A DNA stretch of 64,000 bases from Typhlomys cinereus (GCA_023101885.1 JALPQD010000407.1:142191-206190), one strand, 5' to 3'. Shown: positions 32,201-44,455, counted from the first letter of the stretch. Notes: generated from the sequence alone by a model not told the origin. Translations and numbers: made by a program.

Positions 32201-32804
32201 AATTAAATGTGTACAGGAGGTTTGAGTTGATTGATTAAAAAGATGTTAAAGTATGCTATCAGGTTTATGAAATGTTGGGTTTATGAACAGATTAAGAACT
32301 AGAGATGGTGATTTTAAAAAGTTATACATTATGCTTCTTTTGTGCTACAGAGGATATTGAGCCTCACGTATTCAAATGTATTCAATTGTCTGTTTTGATT
32401 AAGCAGGAATTTGGTTATTCATAGAATCCCAACTTCTCAAGGGCAGCAGGAAGCTTATTCTGGGGTCATTAGTAAAAACTAAAGAGATCTGAGAGCCTCC
32501 TGAGCAGGGCTTGCTGAGGGGGAAGGGAGGCCCCACCCACCACCTACAACACTGCCGTTGGTACAAAAGAGGAAAACACTGGGCCTCTGATTGCAGCTCA
32601 AAAGCTGATGTCCAGGAAAACCCATTCCCACTAAAAATCTTCCCAAGGGGCCAGCCCCTGGCCCGAGGTCAGACAACCCCAGGGCTATCAGATTTGTCCC
32701 TCAAACCAAAACATCCCAGCCAACATTTCCACTTTCCACCAAACAACCTCAAACAACACAGGATTGGATCTCAGTCCCTCTACCGACTCAATATTAACCC
32801 CTGA

Positions 32805-33371
32805 TATGGGAGTTCAAGTCCTACCCATGGGCATATATGGCCTTTTACTCATTCTACCCTAAAAGGCCTCCATGTTTATCCAGGTATTATAGATTCTAAT
32901 TATACAGGTGAAATAAAAATCCTTGCCTACTCTAACAATGGACCCCTTAAAATAATGGCTAAACAAAAAACTGCCCAATTAATCTTGCTTCCCCTTACCA
33001 ATAAAGACTCCAAAAAATTTATTCCAAAACATCATAATGATCAAGGCCTTAACTCTCCTGATGTCTATTGGATACAACAAATAACCGATAATAAACCCCT
33101 TCTTAAATTAAAGTTAGATGGCAAACCTTTTGAGGGCCTCATAGATACAGGGGCTGATGCATCAGTTATCTCAGCCAAAAACTGGCCTCCTAACTGGCCC
33201 GTGACAACATCCCTTAACCACCTACAGGGCATAGGACAGACTTCTAATCCTCAACAAAGTTCCAAAGTTTTTACTTGGTCAGATGAAGAGGGAAACAATG
33301 GCACTGTACAGCCATATGTGGTCCCTGGCCTCCCGGTCAACCTCTGGGGTGTGATATTCTTGGACAGTTAA
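32805..33371 (+). pseudogene. Provirus dUTPase and aspartic protease region
   Basis: From about 32,840 broken frames read like a retroviral dUTPase (YPGIIDSNYTGEIKI-type block split by stops). An open frame at 32,955-33,371 follows: AQLILLPLTNKD is the dUTPase end and LKLDGKPFEGLIDTGADASV the protease with its catalytic D-T-G, then NWPPNWP. A dUTPase fused ahead of protease is a betaretrovirus layout. The frame ends before the expected frameshift to pol. Confidence 0.8.
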
Positions 33372-33417
33372 ATGTCATCATGTGTAGCCCCAATGAAATA
33401 GTTACCCACCAAATGTT

Positions 33418-33479
33418 TTTTTTTTTTCTTTTAAATTTTTTTTATTATTTATTCAACTGTGCGCATGTGCAGCGCGCGC

Positions 33480-33525
<46 letters not shown>

Positions 33526-33737
33526 TGTGTGTGTAGAACCACAGATGAAATCGCGAACCACCATGGACGCCTCCACCTCCTCCTGCCCGGGGATTCACAG
33601 GCTTCGCCCTACCAGGACCAGAAGCGCAGGCCGCCCCCGCTTCTTCCTGGCGTCTATACAGTGGGATCTGGGATCCGAACTCAGGACCTTCCGCCTGCAA
33701 GGCGGAGGCTTAACCCCTGAGCCACCTTTCCAGCCCA
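33418..33737 (-). repeat. B2-like SINE between protease and RT
   Basis: Minus-strand full-length copy with a GT run of about 50 bp. CCACCAAATGTT flanks it on both sides (33,407-33,418 and 33,739-33,750), so removing it rejoins provirus sequence. Confidence 0.9.
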
Positions 33738-33739
33738 GC

Positions 33740-35560
33740 CACCAAATGTTAAGACAGGGTTTCTTGCCCGGCCAAGGGCTAGGCAAAAATAATCAAGGAA
33801 TAAAAACTCCCATCCAAATAGATCAAAAACTTGATCACTCAGGAACAGGCAATCCAAATTTATAATTTCGGTCATTGACAAGCCTGTACTCTATGCAGAT
33901 AAAATTCGCTGGAAGTCCAATAACCCTGTATGGGTTGATCAATGGCCTTTAACTTCTGAAAAACTTTCTGCCGCCACAGAGTTAGTACAGGAACAGCTTG
34001 AGGCTGGCCATATTGAACCTACCACTTCTCCCTGGAATACTCCGATTTTTGTCATAAAAAAGAAGTCAGGAAAATGGAGACTTTTACAAGATCTTAGAGA
34101 AATTAATAAGACTATGTTTTCAATGGGTGCCCTGTAGCCAGGCCTCCCCACCACACCTGTTGCCATCCCCTCAGGTTATTCTAAGATCATTATTGACCTC
34201 AAAGATTGTTTCTTCACCATCCCATTACATCCTGCTGATAGAGAACGCTTTATCTTTAGTCTCCCTGTTACCAATTTCAAAGGTCCCATGCCACATTTTC
34301 AGTAGAAGGTCCCTCCCCAAGAAATGGCCAACAGTCCCACTCTTTGCCAAAAATATGTTGCTTAGGCTATCGATCCCCTTCGTAAAGCCTGGTCCTCAAT
34401 ATATATTGTCCACTATATGGATGATATACTCCTGGCAGGACCCAATCCCACCCAGCTTTTAGATTGCTCCCTTCAACTTTCCCAGTCTCTTTCTGCCCTT
34501 GGACTCCAAATCACTCCTGATAAGATTCAATTAAAAGATCCATATTTCTACCTGAGTTTTGAGCTTTGCCAAAACTTTATATTTTCTTAAAATGTTCAAT
34601 TAAAAACATACCAACTACATACATTAAATGACTTTCAAAAATTCCTGGACAATGTTACTTGGTTACAGCCATATTTAAAACTCACTACAGGAGAACTCAA
34701 ACCCCTTTTTCAGATACTAGAAGACAATCCTGACCCTTCATCTCCTTGAACCCTAACACCTCAGGCATACAAGGCCTTACAATTAATAAATAAAGCTATT
34801 CAAGAACAAACTATTTCCTTTATCCAATATGATAAGCCCCTCAACTTCATTGTTTGTGCTACATCTCATTCTCCCACTGGAGTTTTCTGGCAATCTGGGC
34901 CACTTCTTTGGGTCCACCTCTCCGCATCACCTCCTAAAGTTTTTACCCTCTATCCGTTCCTCGTTGCCAATCTTATAATGCTAGGACGATCTCAGAGTAG
35001 ACAATTCTTTGGTAAAGATCCTGATATATTATTGTTTCATATTCAAAATAACAGATCAATTAGTTGCTTCAGACAACTGAAGAATGGCCTCTTGTATGTC
35101 TGTCCTTTGTGGGCTCCATTAATAATCATTACTGTAGCGACAAATTGCTTCAGTTTGCCCATATTCACCCTTTTGTCTTTCCAAAAATCACAGCTACCGC
35201 CCTTCTCTCTAATGCTTCCTTAGTTTTTACTGATGGGTCTACTACAGGGATAGCTGCTGTCATTATTAATAATTAGTCCATGGCTATCCACACACCTACA
35301 CCTCTGCTCAGCTTGTTGAACTTGCTGCAATCATAAGAGCTTTTGAACTCCTTCCTAATGTTGCCTTTAACCTATATACTGACAGTGCCTATATTGTACA
35401 TTCTGTTCCTTTATTAGAAACCATTCCCCACATTAAATCCACCACCAATACAGTTACCTTATTTAGAGAACTTCAAAGGCTTATTACTGCCCCATCACAG
35501 CCCCTTTTTTATAGGACACTTCCCGCTCATTCCAACCTCCCTGGTCCTCTATCAGAAGGA
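33740..35560 (+). pseudogene. Provirus reverse transcriptase and RNase H
   Basis: Betaretrovirus-type [18 protein letters not shown] and [19 protein letters not shown] lie near 33,915-34,055, then [17 protein letters not shown]. The catalytic motif IVHYMDDILLAGP is at about 34,402-34,440. RNase H is marked by SLVFTDGSTTGIAAVIINN near 35,217-35,275. Many stops and shifts (for example around 34,137, 34,303, 34,590, 34,750 and 35,274) show it is long dead. Confidence 0.85.
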
Positions 35561-36531
35561 AACGCTCGTGCAGATCTGGCCACCCACCTGTTTTTCCCTG
35601 TCCTTACAGGCTCTATAGATCAGGTAGCTATGGCTTATGCTTTACATCACCTCAATGCCCACACCCTTCGCCTCATGTTCAAAATTACTCGAGAACAGGT
35701 TAGACAGATTGTCAAACAGTGCCCGGCTTGTGTCTCTTTTCTGCCTACCCCCCACCTTGGAGTCAACCCCCAAGGACTGGTCCCCAATGAGGTTTGGCAG
35801 ATGGACGTCACACACCTTCCAGAATTTGGAAAGCTTAAATATATCCATGTAACTATCGATACATATAGTGGGTTCATTTTCGCCTCCCTTCAAGCGGGAG
35901 AGGCTTCAAAAAATGTTATTGGCCATGTTCTTCAATGTCTATCTGTCATGGGATCACCAAGGATTATTAAAACAGATAATGGGCCCGGTTATATTGGTAA
36001 AAATTTTCAATTTTTTTGCCAACAGCTTCACATAAAACGTATAACTGGTATTCCTTATAACCCTCAAGGCCAGGGAATTATAGAATATGCTCATCAAACC
36101 CTTAAAATACCATCCACAAACTCAAAAAGGGAGAACTTTCCTGTGTTAAAGACTCTCCAAGAAATATTGTCCATCATGCTCTCTTTGTCCTTAACTTCCT
36201 GATGTTAGATAATAACCACAGGTCTGCTGCTGATCGTCTCTGGCACCCTGAGACACATAAAGGCTTTGCCACAGTATTGTGGAAAGACCCCCTTACTTCT
36301 AAATGGAATGAGCCTGATCCAGTCCTTATCTGGGGCCGTGGATCTGCCTGTGTCTGTGATTCCCAAGAAGATGCACCCAGATGGCTTCCTGAACGACTAG
36401 TGAAACAATTCACTGCCTCTACAAGACCAAATACTTCTCCCCTCCCTAAGGATGATAACTCACCCTCTTCCAGGGGAATAACCCACGAGAAACTTTCTCT
36501 CTGTGCTCTCTGTGTTACAGAAAAAGGATGA
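35561..36531 (+). pseudogene. Provirus integrase
   Basis: An open stretch at 35,630-36,202 carries the HHCC zinc domain (ALHHLNAHTLR with CPACVSF), then the catalytic core: VWQMDVTHLPEFGKLKYIHV, IDTYSGFIFASLQAGEAS, KTDNGPGYIGKNF and the region QGQGIIEYAHQTLK. The DDE spacing holds. A second frame, 36,202-36,531, holds the C-terminal domain (VLWKDPLTSKWNEPDPVLIW). Its TGA overlaps the env ATG (ATGA at 36,528-36,531), a compact pol-env junction. Confidence 0.85.
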
Positions 36532-38275
36532 AAAGACTTCTTATAATTTGGCTCTCCCTCCTGATGACGCCCTCTTCCAGAGGAGGAATGGACCCCGGAG
36601 CCATATCTGCCGCCGATCTCTTACAACAACTATATGGTGCTCCATGTGATTGCAATGGAGGTTTTTCTTCCACTAGTCATCCTATAACCTCCCGGACTAC
36701 CGATTGTGGAGATAAAACTGCCCGCTTAGTCTCCTCCCCAGGATGCCCATCCAAGGTTCATGGGTTAACTGTCCATTCTCCAACCGCCCTCATGTCATGG
36801 CAATACACTCTCAAGCCAAAAATTGTTCCTTCCTCCAATGGCCTACCAGGCACCTGCCCTACAGGCTGTAACTTTGTCACCGAGATGCATCCCTCATGTT
36901 ATAGTGCGGCCCAAAGATGTACCCATCAAGGCCAACAATATTTTACCACTGTCCCTAACATCATAAGATCAGGCAAGGACACCGGAGATTGGAGTCTTGT
37001 GCCTTCTACCGGTTCCGTTAACTTTCAGCCTGTCAAAGCTTCATGCATAGCCACTCCTGGAAAACCAGCATGCTGGAACACCCAGGCTCCCATTCATGTC
37101 TCTGACGACGGACCTACTGATCAGGTCAGAGAACACCATGTTGAACAAACTCTTCAAGAAATGATAAGCTCCTTGATCCCTTGCATAGACTATGTCCCCT
37201 ACTGCTTCCCAAATTCAGGGGAATAGATTTAGATCCCTATACTTCTGATATCTCTGCAACCCATTCCACTTTAAATGCCTCCAATGCTCAGTTAGCCCAG
37301 CATTGCTGGTTGTGCTTGGCCTTAGGCAATAGTTGGCCTCTCGCAGTTCCCCTCTTAAATAAATCTATTCCTATAGATAACCCAAACTGCATACTCTCTG
37401 TCCCCTTCAAGGTTCAACCCACTGGGTTCACAACTCCACCTGTTTTTACAAACACTTCTTTAATAAGTCCTTTGATATTGATGTAGGTGTAGCCTCTTTC
37501 ACATCCTGCTCAGAAATAACTAATGTTTCCACAGCCTTCTGCGCTGGCCCAGGAAAAGTTTTTACCTGTGGGTCTGGGTTAGCCTTTTCCTTCCTCCCTA
37601 CAAATTGTGTCCTGGCCTCCCTTTTACCTGACATTGAGATTCTCCCGGGGGATCCACCTGTCCCTATTCCTTCCATAGACTACTTCTTTCCCAGACATAC
37701 ATTCCCAGACATAGAAGAGCTGTTCAGTTTATTCCAATCCTTGTTGGCTTGGGGATTGCTGGGGGCCTAGCCTCTAGTGCTACAGGTATGGGAGTTGCTA
37801 TTCATTCCTATACTAGTCTCTTCCAACGACTGGCAGATGATGTCCGGACAGTTTACAAGTTAGTTCAAGACATTCAAGGCTCAAATAGACTCCCTGGCTT
37901 CAAAACCTATTCAGGTTCATTATCATCACCTCTGAATGGCTGAACGAGGCTATCTAGAGCTAATGGAGGATGGGTCCCCTACGGGAACAGCATAGGCCTC
38001 AGACCTATGCCCACAAGCGTGGATGGACACTGATAAGGGGTGCGAGGCAAAGACACTGCAAGGGAAGGACCCTACTGTCTGCATCTGAGTTCCCTGAGAA
38101 ATATGCCCGATTGCATAGAGGTTGGTGCCAAAAAGTTCCTCTCCTTCCCCAAAAGACACCTAGAAAGCCCACCTGCGAGGATCAGGCCACTGTTTTCCCC
38201 CATTGGTCAAGGTCCAACACCCATAGAGGGCGCTTGTCCCTCCTCCTCAAGCTCCACTTCTCCCCTTAATAATAC
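36528..38275 (+). pseudogene. Provirus envelope, gammaretrovirus/type-D class
   Basis: The first frame (36,528-37,226, 232 residues) starts with a signal-like segment MKRLLIIWLSLLMTP and is cysteine-rich (APCDCNGG, TDCGDKTARL). It stops at TAG 37,224. The next frame carries the surface-subunit CXXC motif as AQHCWLCLALG near 37,296. A further frame gives a basic cleavage site RHRR and a hydrophobic fusion-peptide-like stretch near 37,700-37,770. The rest of the transmembrane subunit is damaged; no immunosuppressive-type heptad and no membrane anchor could be read. It is a remnant in at least three frames. Confidence 0.8.
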
Positions 38276-38289
38276 AGAAAGGGAGGAGA
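38276..38289 (+). other. Polypurine tract of the provirus
   Basis: AGAAAGGGAGGAGA lies directly before the LTR start TGCCGGG at 38,290, where second-strand priming is expected. Confidence 0.8.
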
Positions 38290-38470
38290 TGCCGGGAGAC
38301 ATAAAAAATGACCCAAGTGTGACCGTCTTGGGCGCCTGCCTGTCTCTGTCTGTTTCCCCCGTAGCTGAGCCCTTTGTCAGAGAAGCAAGCGACCATCTGC
38401 AGTTCATCTTATCTGCCATAAATACCTCAGTCCCCTAGCAACGTTTCCTGACTGGCCAAATGGTTTTCCC
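38290..38470 (+). mobile_element. 3' LTR of provirus, first part only
   Basis: It matches 29,734-29,915 (TGCC(A/G)GGAG..CATAAAAAATG, GTCTTGGGCGCCTGCCTGTC, GGCCAAATGGTTTTCCC) and then stops abruptly at 38,470. The rest of this LTR is found at 44,733-44,855 on the minus strand. Confidence 0.85.
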
Positions 38471-38496
38471 TAAAATAAGAATAATGGGAAACATGG

Positions 38497-38885
38497 AGCT
38501 GGAGATGGGATAGCTCAGGGGTTAGAGCCGTTGCCGCATAAGGACCCCAGTTCGGATCCCTAGATTCCATGGAAGCTATGTGGGCGTGGTCGACTATCTG
38601 TCACTGCAGCCCTGGAAGGCAGAGTCTGGACCTCTCCCCCTCCCAGCAAGCTGGTGGCCAGACCAGCCCTCGTGGCTTCACGGGGAGAAACCCAGGCTCA
38701 CAGTAGTGAAGTAGAAGAACAATGGAGGATGATTCCCGAAGTCACCCTTGGGCCTCGACAGACAGACAGACAGACACACACACACACACTCAAGTGCATA
38801 CCTATATCCAGTCCCAGAGGCCCATCCACATGCAGAAATACATATGCACACATGCATGAACCCTGTACACACACATAGAGGGAAG
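38497..38885 (+). repeat. Old B2-like SINE
   Basis: GGAGCTGGAGATGGGATAGCTC head, GACCCCAGTTCGGATCCCTAG B-box region, CAGCCCTGGAAGGCAGAGTC body and a CAGA/CA tail. Same subfamily as 13,405-13,750. Confidence 0.65.
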
Positions 38886-38889
38886 TAAA

Positions 38890-39336
38890 AGAGTTAAGTG
38901 TATCTCCCTAAAAGATAAAGTGACCTCAGTCCCAGAGGAAAATACTATGCAACCCTGCTAAAGGATGAAACTGTCCCCCACTGACCAAGAGGCCAGGTGT
39001 GTTAATCTGAGAAACAGGGCAGGGCCAGTGATTCTGGGGTGACAGTGTGTGCTGAGCCTGTGACAGGCCTGGGGTTCCCTCTTCAGCGCCCAAACTCAAG
39101 AGATGAGGGGGGGGCCAGAGAGCAGAGAGGCACCAGGCAAGAGAATGTAGAGGCGCAAGGCTGCGGGGTGTGCGCTCTGTGGGTTGGTCTGTAGAGAGAG
39201 AAAAGGGAAATTACAGAAAGGAAACCAGTCCCACTGCACAGGAAGTGAGGGGCAGAAGGTGACCTTTTCTTTTTTGTGTGTGTGAATCAAAGCAGTAAAA
39301 TAGTGGATTTGTTGTTTGTTTTATTATTTGTGTGTA

Positions 39337-39368
<32 letters not shown>

Positions 39369-39790
39369 GGGGGGATACAAATACAAGCCATAGCACAGGG
39401 GTGGAGGTCAGAGGACAACTTTTAAAAGTTCTCCCTTTCCACCATGTGGGCAACTCAGCTCCCCAGGTTTGGGAGCAGTCACCTGACCACTGAGCCATCT
39501 TGCCAATCCTGGTTTTTTTTTTTTTTTCCCATTTCGTTTTTCTTTTTTTGATTTTTGTTTTGTCTGTGTGTTGGTGACAGGGTCCACCGCAGCCCAGAGC
39601 ACCCTTCACCGCCCCATGTCCCAGACGGTGACCTGGACCTCCAGGCAACTGGCACCCCAGTTTTAAGTTGATTCTGCTGCTCTCCCTCCCCCAACCGTCT
39701 GGCTATTGGAGGTTTGCAGTTGGGGTAGTCTCCTTCCACCACTTCTTCTGTGACCCCACATCCAGTGTTGCTTTCCTTGAATTCTGGGGA
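38890..39790. other. Anonymous DNA with a degenerate SINE
   Basis: There is a GT microsatellite at 39,330-39,365 and reversed SINE blocks at 39,400-39,510 (GTCACCTGACCACTGAGCCA). Otherwise there is no recognisable feature. Confidence 0.45.
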
Positions 39791-39794
39791 TATG

Positions 39795-40020
39795 TGCACA
39801 TGTTTGTGTCAGACAGTCCTGTGTGTCCTTGCAGAGGTCCAAGGGTGATTTCAGGAATCATCCTGGATTGCTTCTACCTCCTTCTTGCTTCGCTCTGGGA
39901 TTTCCCAGGCTCCACCCACCAGGGCTGGAAGTGTAAGTCACCATTTCTGGCGTGTTTTTTTACACGGAATCTCAAATCTGAACTCAGGACCTTCAGCTTT
40001 TAGATGTGCACCCCTGCACA
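39795..40020 (-). repeat. Old B2-like SINE
   Basis: Minus-strand remnant with CTGGGATTTCCCAGGCTCCA and GGAATCATCCTGGATTGCTT, as in the copies at 868 and 6,036. Confidence 0.6.
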
Positions 40021-40185
40021 TAAGTATATATACACCTGCACATGTACACACATACACATAATGGGGCATGGTGGGTAACACCTGCACTTTTGACGGTGAG
40101 ACAGGATTACCACATATCCCAAAGTCTGATCTGCATGGTAAGTTCCAGAATAGTCTGAGTCACAGAGACCCTGTTACACACAGAG

Positions 40186-40186
<1 letters not shown>

Positions 40187-40227
<41 letters not shown>
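40187..40227. repeat. (GA)n microsatellite
   Basis: About 20 GA units, from the end of a degenerate SINE, just left of the LTR at 40,297. Confidence 0.9.
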
Positions 40228-40228
<1 letters not shown>

Positions 40229-40421
40229 TCAAGGAACCAGAGGTCACTGGTAAAAATGACCAGATGAATCAAGAAGGATCTTGGAAGAGGTTTTTTTGCC
40301 GCAGACCAGAGTCGCAGCCTTGAGACCAGGGCTCCCCAGGACCGGGCAGAAAACAGAACACACGCAGCTCCCTCTCGTCCAAGTGTATCCTGAACCCGTT
40401 TATTGAAACTTTTGTGACAAC

Positions 40422-40713
40422 TTTTTTTTTTTAATTATTTTTATTTATTCAGTTGTGAATTGTGTGTGTACATGGGTGTATGTATGTGTGTGTATGTGTA
40501 GAAAACCACAGGCGAATTGGGGAACCACCATGGACGCCTCCACCTCCTCCTTGTTTACTCGGCCCAGGGATTCACAGGCTCTGCCCTACCAGGGACAGAA
40601 GCGCAGGACGCCCCCGCTTCTGCCCGGCATCTATACATGGGATCTGGGATCTGAACTCAGGACCTTCTGCCTGTAAGGCAGAGGCTTAACCTCTGAGCCA
40701 CCTCTCCAGCCCT
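40422..40713 (-). repeat. B2-like SINE inside LTR copy C
   Basis: Minus-strand copy flanked by GTGACAACTTTT on both sides. The same stretch is uninterrupted in LTR copy B at 54,842-54,853. Confidence 0.92.
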
Positions 40714-41210
40714 CGTGACAACTTTTATACAGAAAATTTTGGGGTAAAGAATGTTGCACCTACAACAGACATATAATTTTTTAGTCAGCAAAAATCACCT
40801 TCAGGGTGGACATTTTTTCAAGAACCTATTGCTTCAGGGCAAAGGCACTTAACAGAAACATTCTCTCAGTATTTCCAAACTTATCTAATCTATAATGCTT
40901 CACCGAATAGCTATGGGGCTGAGCCCACCTTAACAAGAGACTGCTTTCTTTTAAATCAGAGGCAGAATGTTCTCCTATTGATTTAGCAGGAACATATTTT
41001 ACAATTAACTATAGGATCCTCACACCCATAAGTCCAGCGTGAGCTTTTGCTGTTGTCCTCTCCAGGTTTATCTCTCAGTCAGACAGGTCGACATACGCAC
41101 CAGGCATGGCAGCAGGTTCTAACTTGGAAGATGTATGCAGCTCATGTAGTCTTACTATCCAAGCTTAAACCACCTCTTAAGGGGCCTTGACTTGGATAAT
41201 CAAGGCCCCC

Positions 41211-41500
41211 NNNNNNNNNNNNNNNNNNNNNNNNNNNNNNNNNNNNNNNNNNNNNNNNNNNNNNNNNNNNNNNNNNNNNNNNNNNNNNNNNNNNNNNNNN
41301 NNNNNNNNNNNNNNNNNNNNNNNNNNNNNNNNNNNNNNNNNNNNNNNNNNNNNNNNNNNNNNNNNNNNNNNNNNNNNNNNNNNNNNNNNNNNNNNNNNNN
41401 NNNNNNNNNNNNNNNNNNNNNNNNNNNNNNNNNNNNNNNNNNNNNNNNNNNNNNNNNNNNNNNNNNNNNNNNNNNNNNNNNNNNNNNNNNNNNNNNNNNN
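41211..41500. other. Assembly gap (290 N)
   Basis: A run of N. The bases on either side (CAAGGCCCCC and GCCCATATAAGC) correspond to adjacent positions near 55,354 in LTR copy B, so the real missing length may be close to zero. Confidence 0.98.
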
Positions 41501-42529
41501 GCCCATATAAGCTATAAATGGTATGCACTGAAGAAAACACTTAAGCAATATAATTATTAAATGAATAACTTCTCTTATAATAGCATCCTTCTATTCCTTT
41601 AATATAAGGTTGCTTATGTCTTCCTTTAAGGAATTCCAGAAGTGTATTGCCATCAGTTAGATGACTCATCTGTGAATCATGCATACTCCAAACCTGGGGT
41701 GCAGTCAGGCCCCTATGCCGAGGGTGTCTCTTTCGGGGCGGAGGCGATCATTGGTGGGAGTGCACTTGAATGGTCCATCTCTGTGATTTCTCATAAGAGT
41801 GCTGTTTGGAGTAGGAAAGACATGGCCCCCTTTGCTTCTGACATCGATTCTTCCAGTTTGGATTGCAAATACCATCTCCAGGGGCAGTCTTGGCATCCAG
41901 ACTTTCTGGCATGATGGTCTCTTCCTTGGCCTTCAGCCAGGGTAAGAGGGTATCACAACTTTATTTCTGGTGGATGATAGCATAGCCTTATACTTCTGGA
42001 ATTCTGGTTAGTACGTAGGTGGGAATTTTATCCACCTATGTTTTAGACTTAGAAGTTATTCTCTAATTTCCTTAAAATCAGTGCACACATTCTGGACAAC
42101 TAGACATGAAATTTCTATTTAGTTTTGACTGAAACTTAAAAAGCAGGTTCTTCTCTAGACAGAGAGCAGGAAGCTAGTTCCAAAAAACCCTAAGAAAGGG
42201 CAATCCTAAATCCCAGAAGAATTCTTCCTGCCAGAGGCAAAACTTGAATTATCCCAAACAAAACCTAGGTAGAATGCTTAGCACCTGTCCATGGGCTTTA
42301 TTGTGACATACCGAGAAATTCTAGCATTTGCCCATGGGGTTACCGTGACCTTCCCAGGGAACAGGTTTTAGGCCTGAACTGGGAAGAAACACCAAGACCT
42401 GACAATTCCCATATTTTTCCTTATTTCTCTAAAATAAAGCCATGTCCTTATCCCAAAACATGTTACGTTGAATCCACCTTTTCCAAACTGAGACATATTC
42501 TACCAGATTAGTTGGATAGGAGCGCGGCA

Positions 42530-43150
42530 TTTTTTTTTTCCTTTTAGTGGGGATCAGCAGGCATGTGCAAAGGTCTGGGGGTAGGTATGTGTCTAGTGCA
42601 GCTGCTGAGCAGATAAGGGGTCCCAGTGGCTGGAGGAAGTGAGGCCAGGGTGGTGGGACAGCCAGAGGTCGAGTGTGCAGGACTTGGGGGGGCCATGAAG
42701 AGGACTTGGTGGGCCATGTAGAGAACTTGAGCTTTTGTGAGAGGGTAGCTGAGGATTCTAACAGGAGTGAGACGTGACTTAATTCCAGACAACAAGAGTT
42801 GTGGCCTGTGAGTCACTCCGAGATAGAAAGTAAATGAGCGAACGCTCAGGAGGACAACGCAGGGCTTCTGGCTTTAGACCTGTTGTTTGTTTCTGAGACA
42901 GTCTGCTGTAACCCAGGCTGACCTCAATCTCTCTCTCTCTCTCATCTTACATTTTTCTACTAGATTATTTATGAAGGAGAGACAGAAAGATCACCTATGC
43001 ATGCCATGTTGGGGGGGAGGTTAGGGGGCAACATGACACTTCTTGTAGGTGGCTCCCAGGGCTTGGACATCATCATGGGCAGGTGTGTGAGTGAGTGCTT
43101 GGTGCCATGAGCTGTCACAGCCTTGAATCACTCTAGGATCCCACCCACCT
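42530..43150. other. Anonymous DNA between two LTRs
   Basis: T-run, (CT)n at 42,931-42,945 and no recognised feature. A short B1-like trace (GTAACCCAGGCTGACCTCAA) lies near 42,908. Confidence 0.45.
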
Positions 43151-43153
43151 TGT

Positions 43154-43194
43154 ATTAGTTAGGGTTCTCTAGAGTTCACGGAATTCACAGAATG

Positions 43195-43225
<31 letters not shown>

Positions 43226-43672
43226 TAGGAAATATATATATAGAAAATTTATTGAGTTGGCTTACAAATATGGCTGAGGTAGTCCAGCGAAGGCTGTCAG
43301 TAGCCGAGGTAGTTCCAAAGATGGCTGCCAATAGCTAGCTGCTCAGTTCGATAGTCAAGTGGGTGATGGCTGAAGGCTGGAGAATTCCTAGAGTCTTAGT
43401 CTAGTGGAAGGCTACAAGATCGAAGAAATCGGGTGGGCGGAAGGAAAAACAATTGTTAGCACAGTTGCAAGAAGGCATCCATTCTCCTTGATGACTCCTT
43501 TTTATATGATGCAGTATTGGGAGAATCCTTTGAGAGCTTTGGAGTTCTGGTAGGATCTGGGCCGGGTATAATCTTCAAGTAGATTCAGTTGATCCTTTCC
43601 AGAAGTGGTCTCAGCCCACTTAGTTAATACTGGGTGTGTCAAGTTGACACCCAGGCTTAACTATCACAAGTC
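43154..43672 (-). mobile_element. ERV-L LTR (MLT2/MT2-like)
   Basis: On the minus strand it begins TGTGATAGTTAAGCCTGGGT and CAACTTGACAC, and ends CTCTAGAGAACCCTAACTAA then TACA, hallmarks of ERV-L-class LTRs. A (TA)n run at 43,193-43,240 lies inside. Its strand and position fit the 3' LTR of the ERV-L whose dUTPase is at 44,456. Confidence 0.75.
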
Positions 43673-43840
43673 CACCCCTGTCAACTTGACACCAAATTAC
43701 ATTTCCTTAGGCCATTAAAAAAAAGTCCAATAAAACAGTAAGATTCATAGTTTGCCTAACATAATATAGTATCCACATACAACTGCACACGTATTATTTT
43801 TACAAGATTAATGACAATCTCCCTTGAGAAATGCTCAGTC

Positions 43841-44115
43841 TTTTTTTTTTTTTTTTTATTCAATTGTGCATGTGTGCGTATGTATGTGTGTGCGCGCATG
43901 TGTGTCTGTGTATGTGTGTAGAACCACGGCAAATTTGGGAACCACCATGGGCCGCCCATTCTCCGCCCCGGGATTCACAGGCTCCGCCCTACCAGACCAG
44001 AAACGCAGGCCGCCCCCGCTTCCGCCTGGCGTCTATAAGTGGGATCTGGGATCCGAACTCAGGACCTTCTGCCTGCAAGGCAGAGGCTTAACCCCTGAGC
44101 CACCTCTCCAGCCCC
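43841..44115 (-). repeat. B2-like SINE
   Basis: Minus-strand full-length copy with a 15-bp duplication GAGAAATGCTCAGTC at both ends. Confidence 0.93.
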
Positions 44116-44455
44116 GAGAAATGCTCAGTCTTTAGGGTCCCGTAATATAATATCACAATGTAGATTACAACATTGCATCACATAACTAAAGATTAACATT
44201 ACATTACATAAATATCTTCTTAGAGTATGTGCACATGCCCAAGTCTATTCTTGAGAATCTAAACCAGAAGCACTCATGGCAATTATAATCCTGTTTCTGT
44301 AACTGGTTACGTGGCCTTAGGTGGTATTTATAACTACCTTCTACTACCCTTTCTGTATTTTCTCCACCTTCAGCAAGCACTTCCGCAGGTCTTGGCTCTT
44401 TACCTGGAGGGGTTACTCATACCTTTATTCCTGAAGGATCTGGACCATTTACTCA

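Larger units (their letters stand above)
30722..32804 (+). pseudogene. Provirus leader and gag remnant with nucleocapsid zinc knuckle
   Basis: Mostly decayed, and interrupted by SINEs at 31,165-31,418 and 31,891-32,200. The only clear Gag feature is near 32,540-32,600: HCRWYKRGKHWASDCSSK, a retroviral CCHC zinc knuckle whose second cysteine is tyrosine. No matrix or capsid domain could be recognised. A poly(A)-like run of 20 A lies at 30,929-30,950. Confidence 0.6.
40297..42529 (-). mobile_element. Solo long LTR, TGCCGC..GCGGCA family, copy C
   Basis: On the minus strand it runs from TGCCGCGCTCC to GGTCTGCGGCA. It is flanked by TTTTTT on both sides, compatible with a 6-bp duplication in a T run. 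It contains AATAAACGGGTTCAGG as poly(A) signal near the 3' end. A SINE (40,422-40,713) and the N gap lie inside. It is collinear with copy B (54,724-56,459). Confidence 0.85.
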
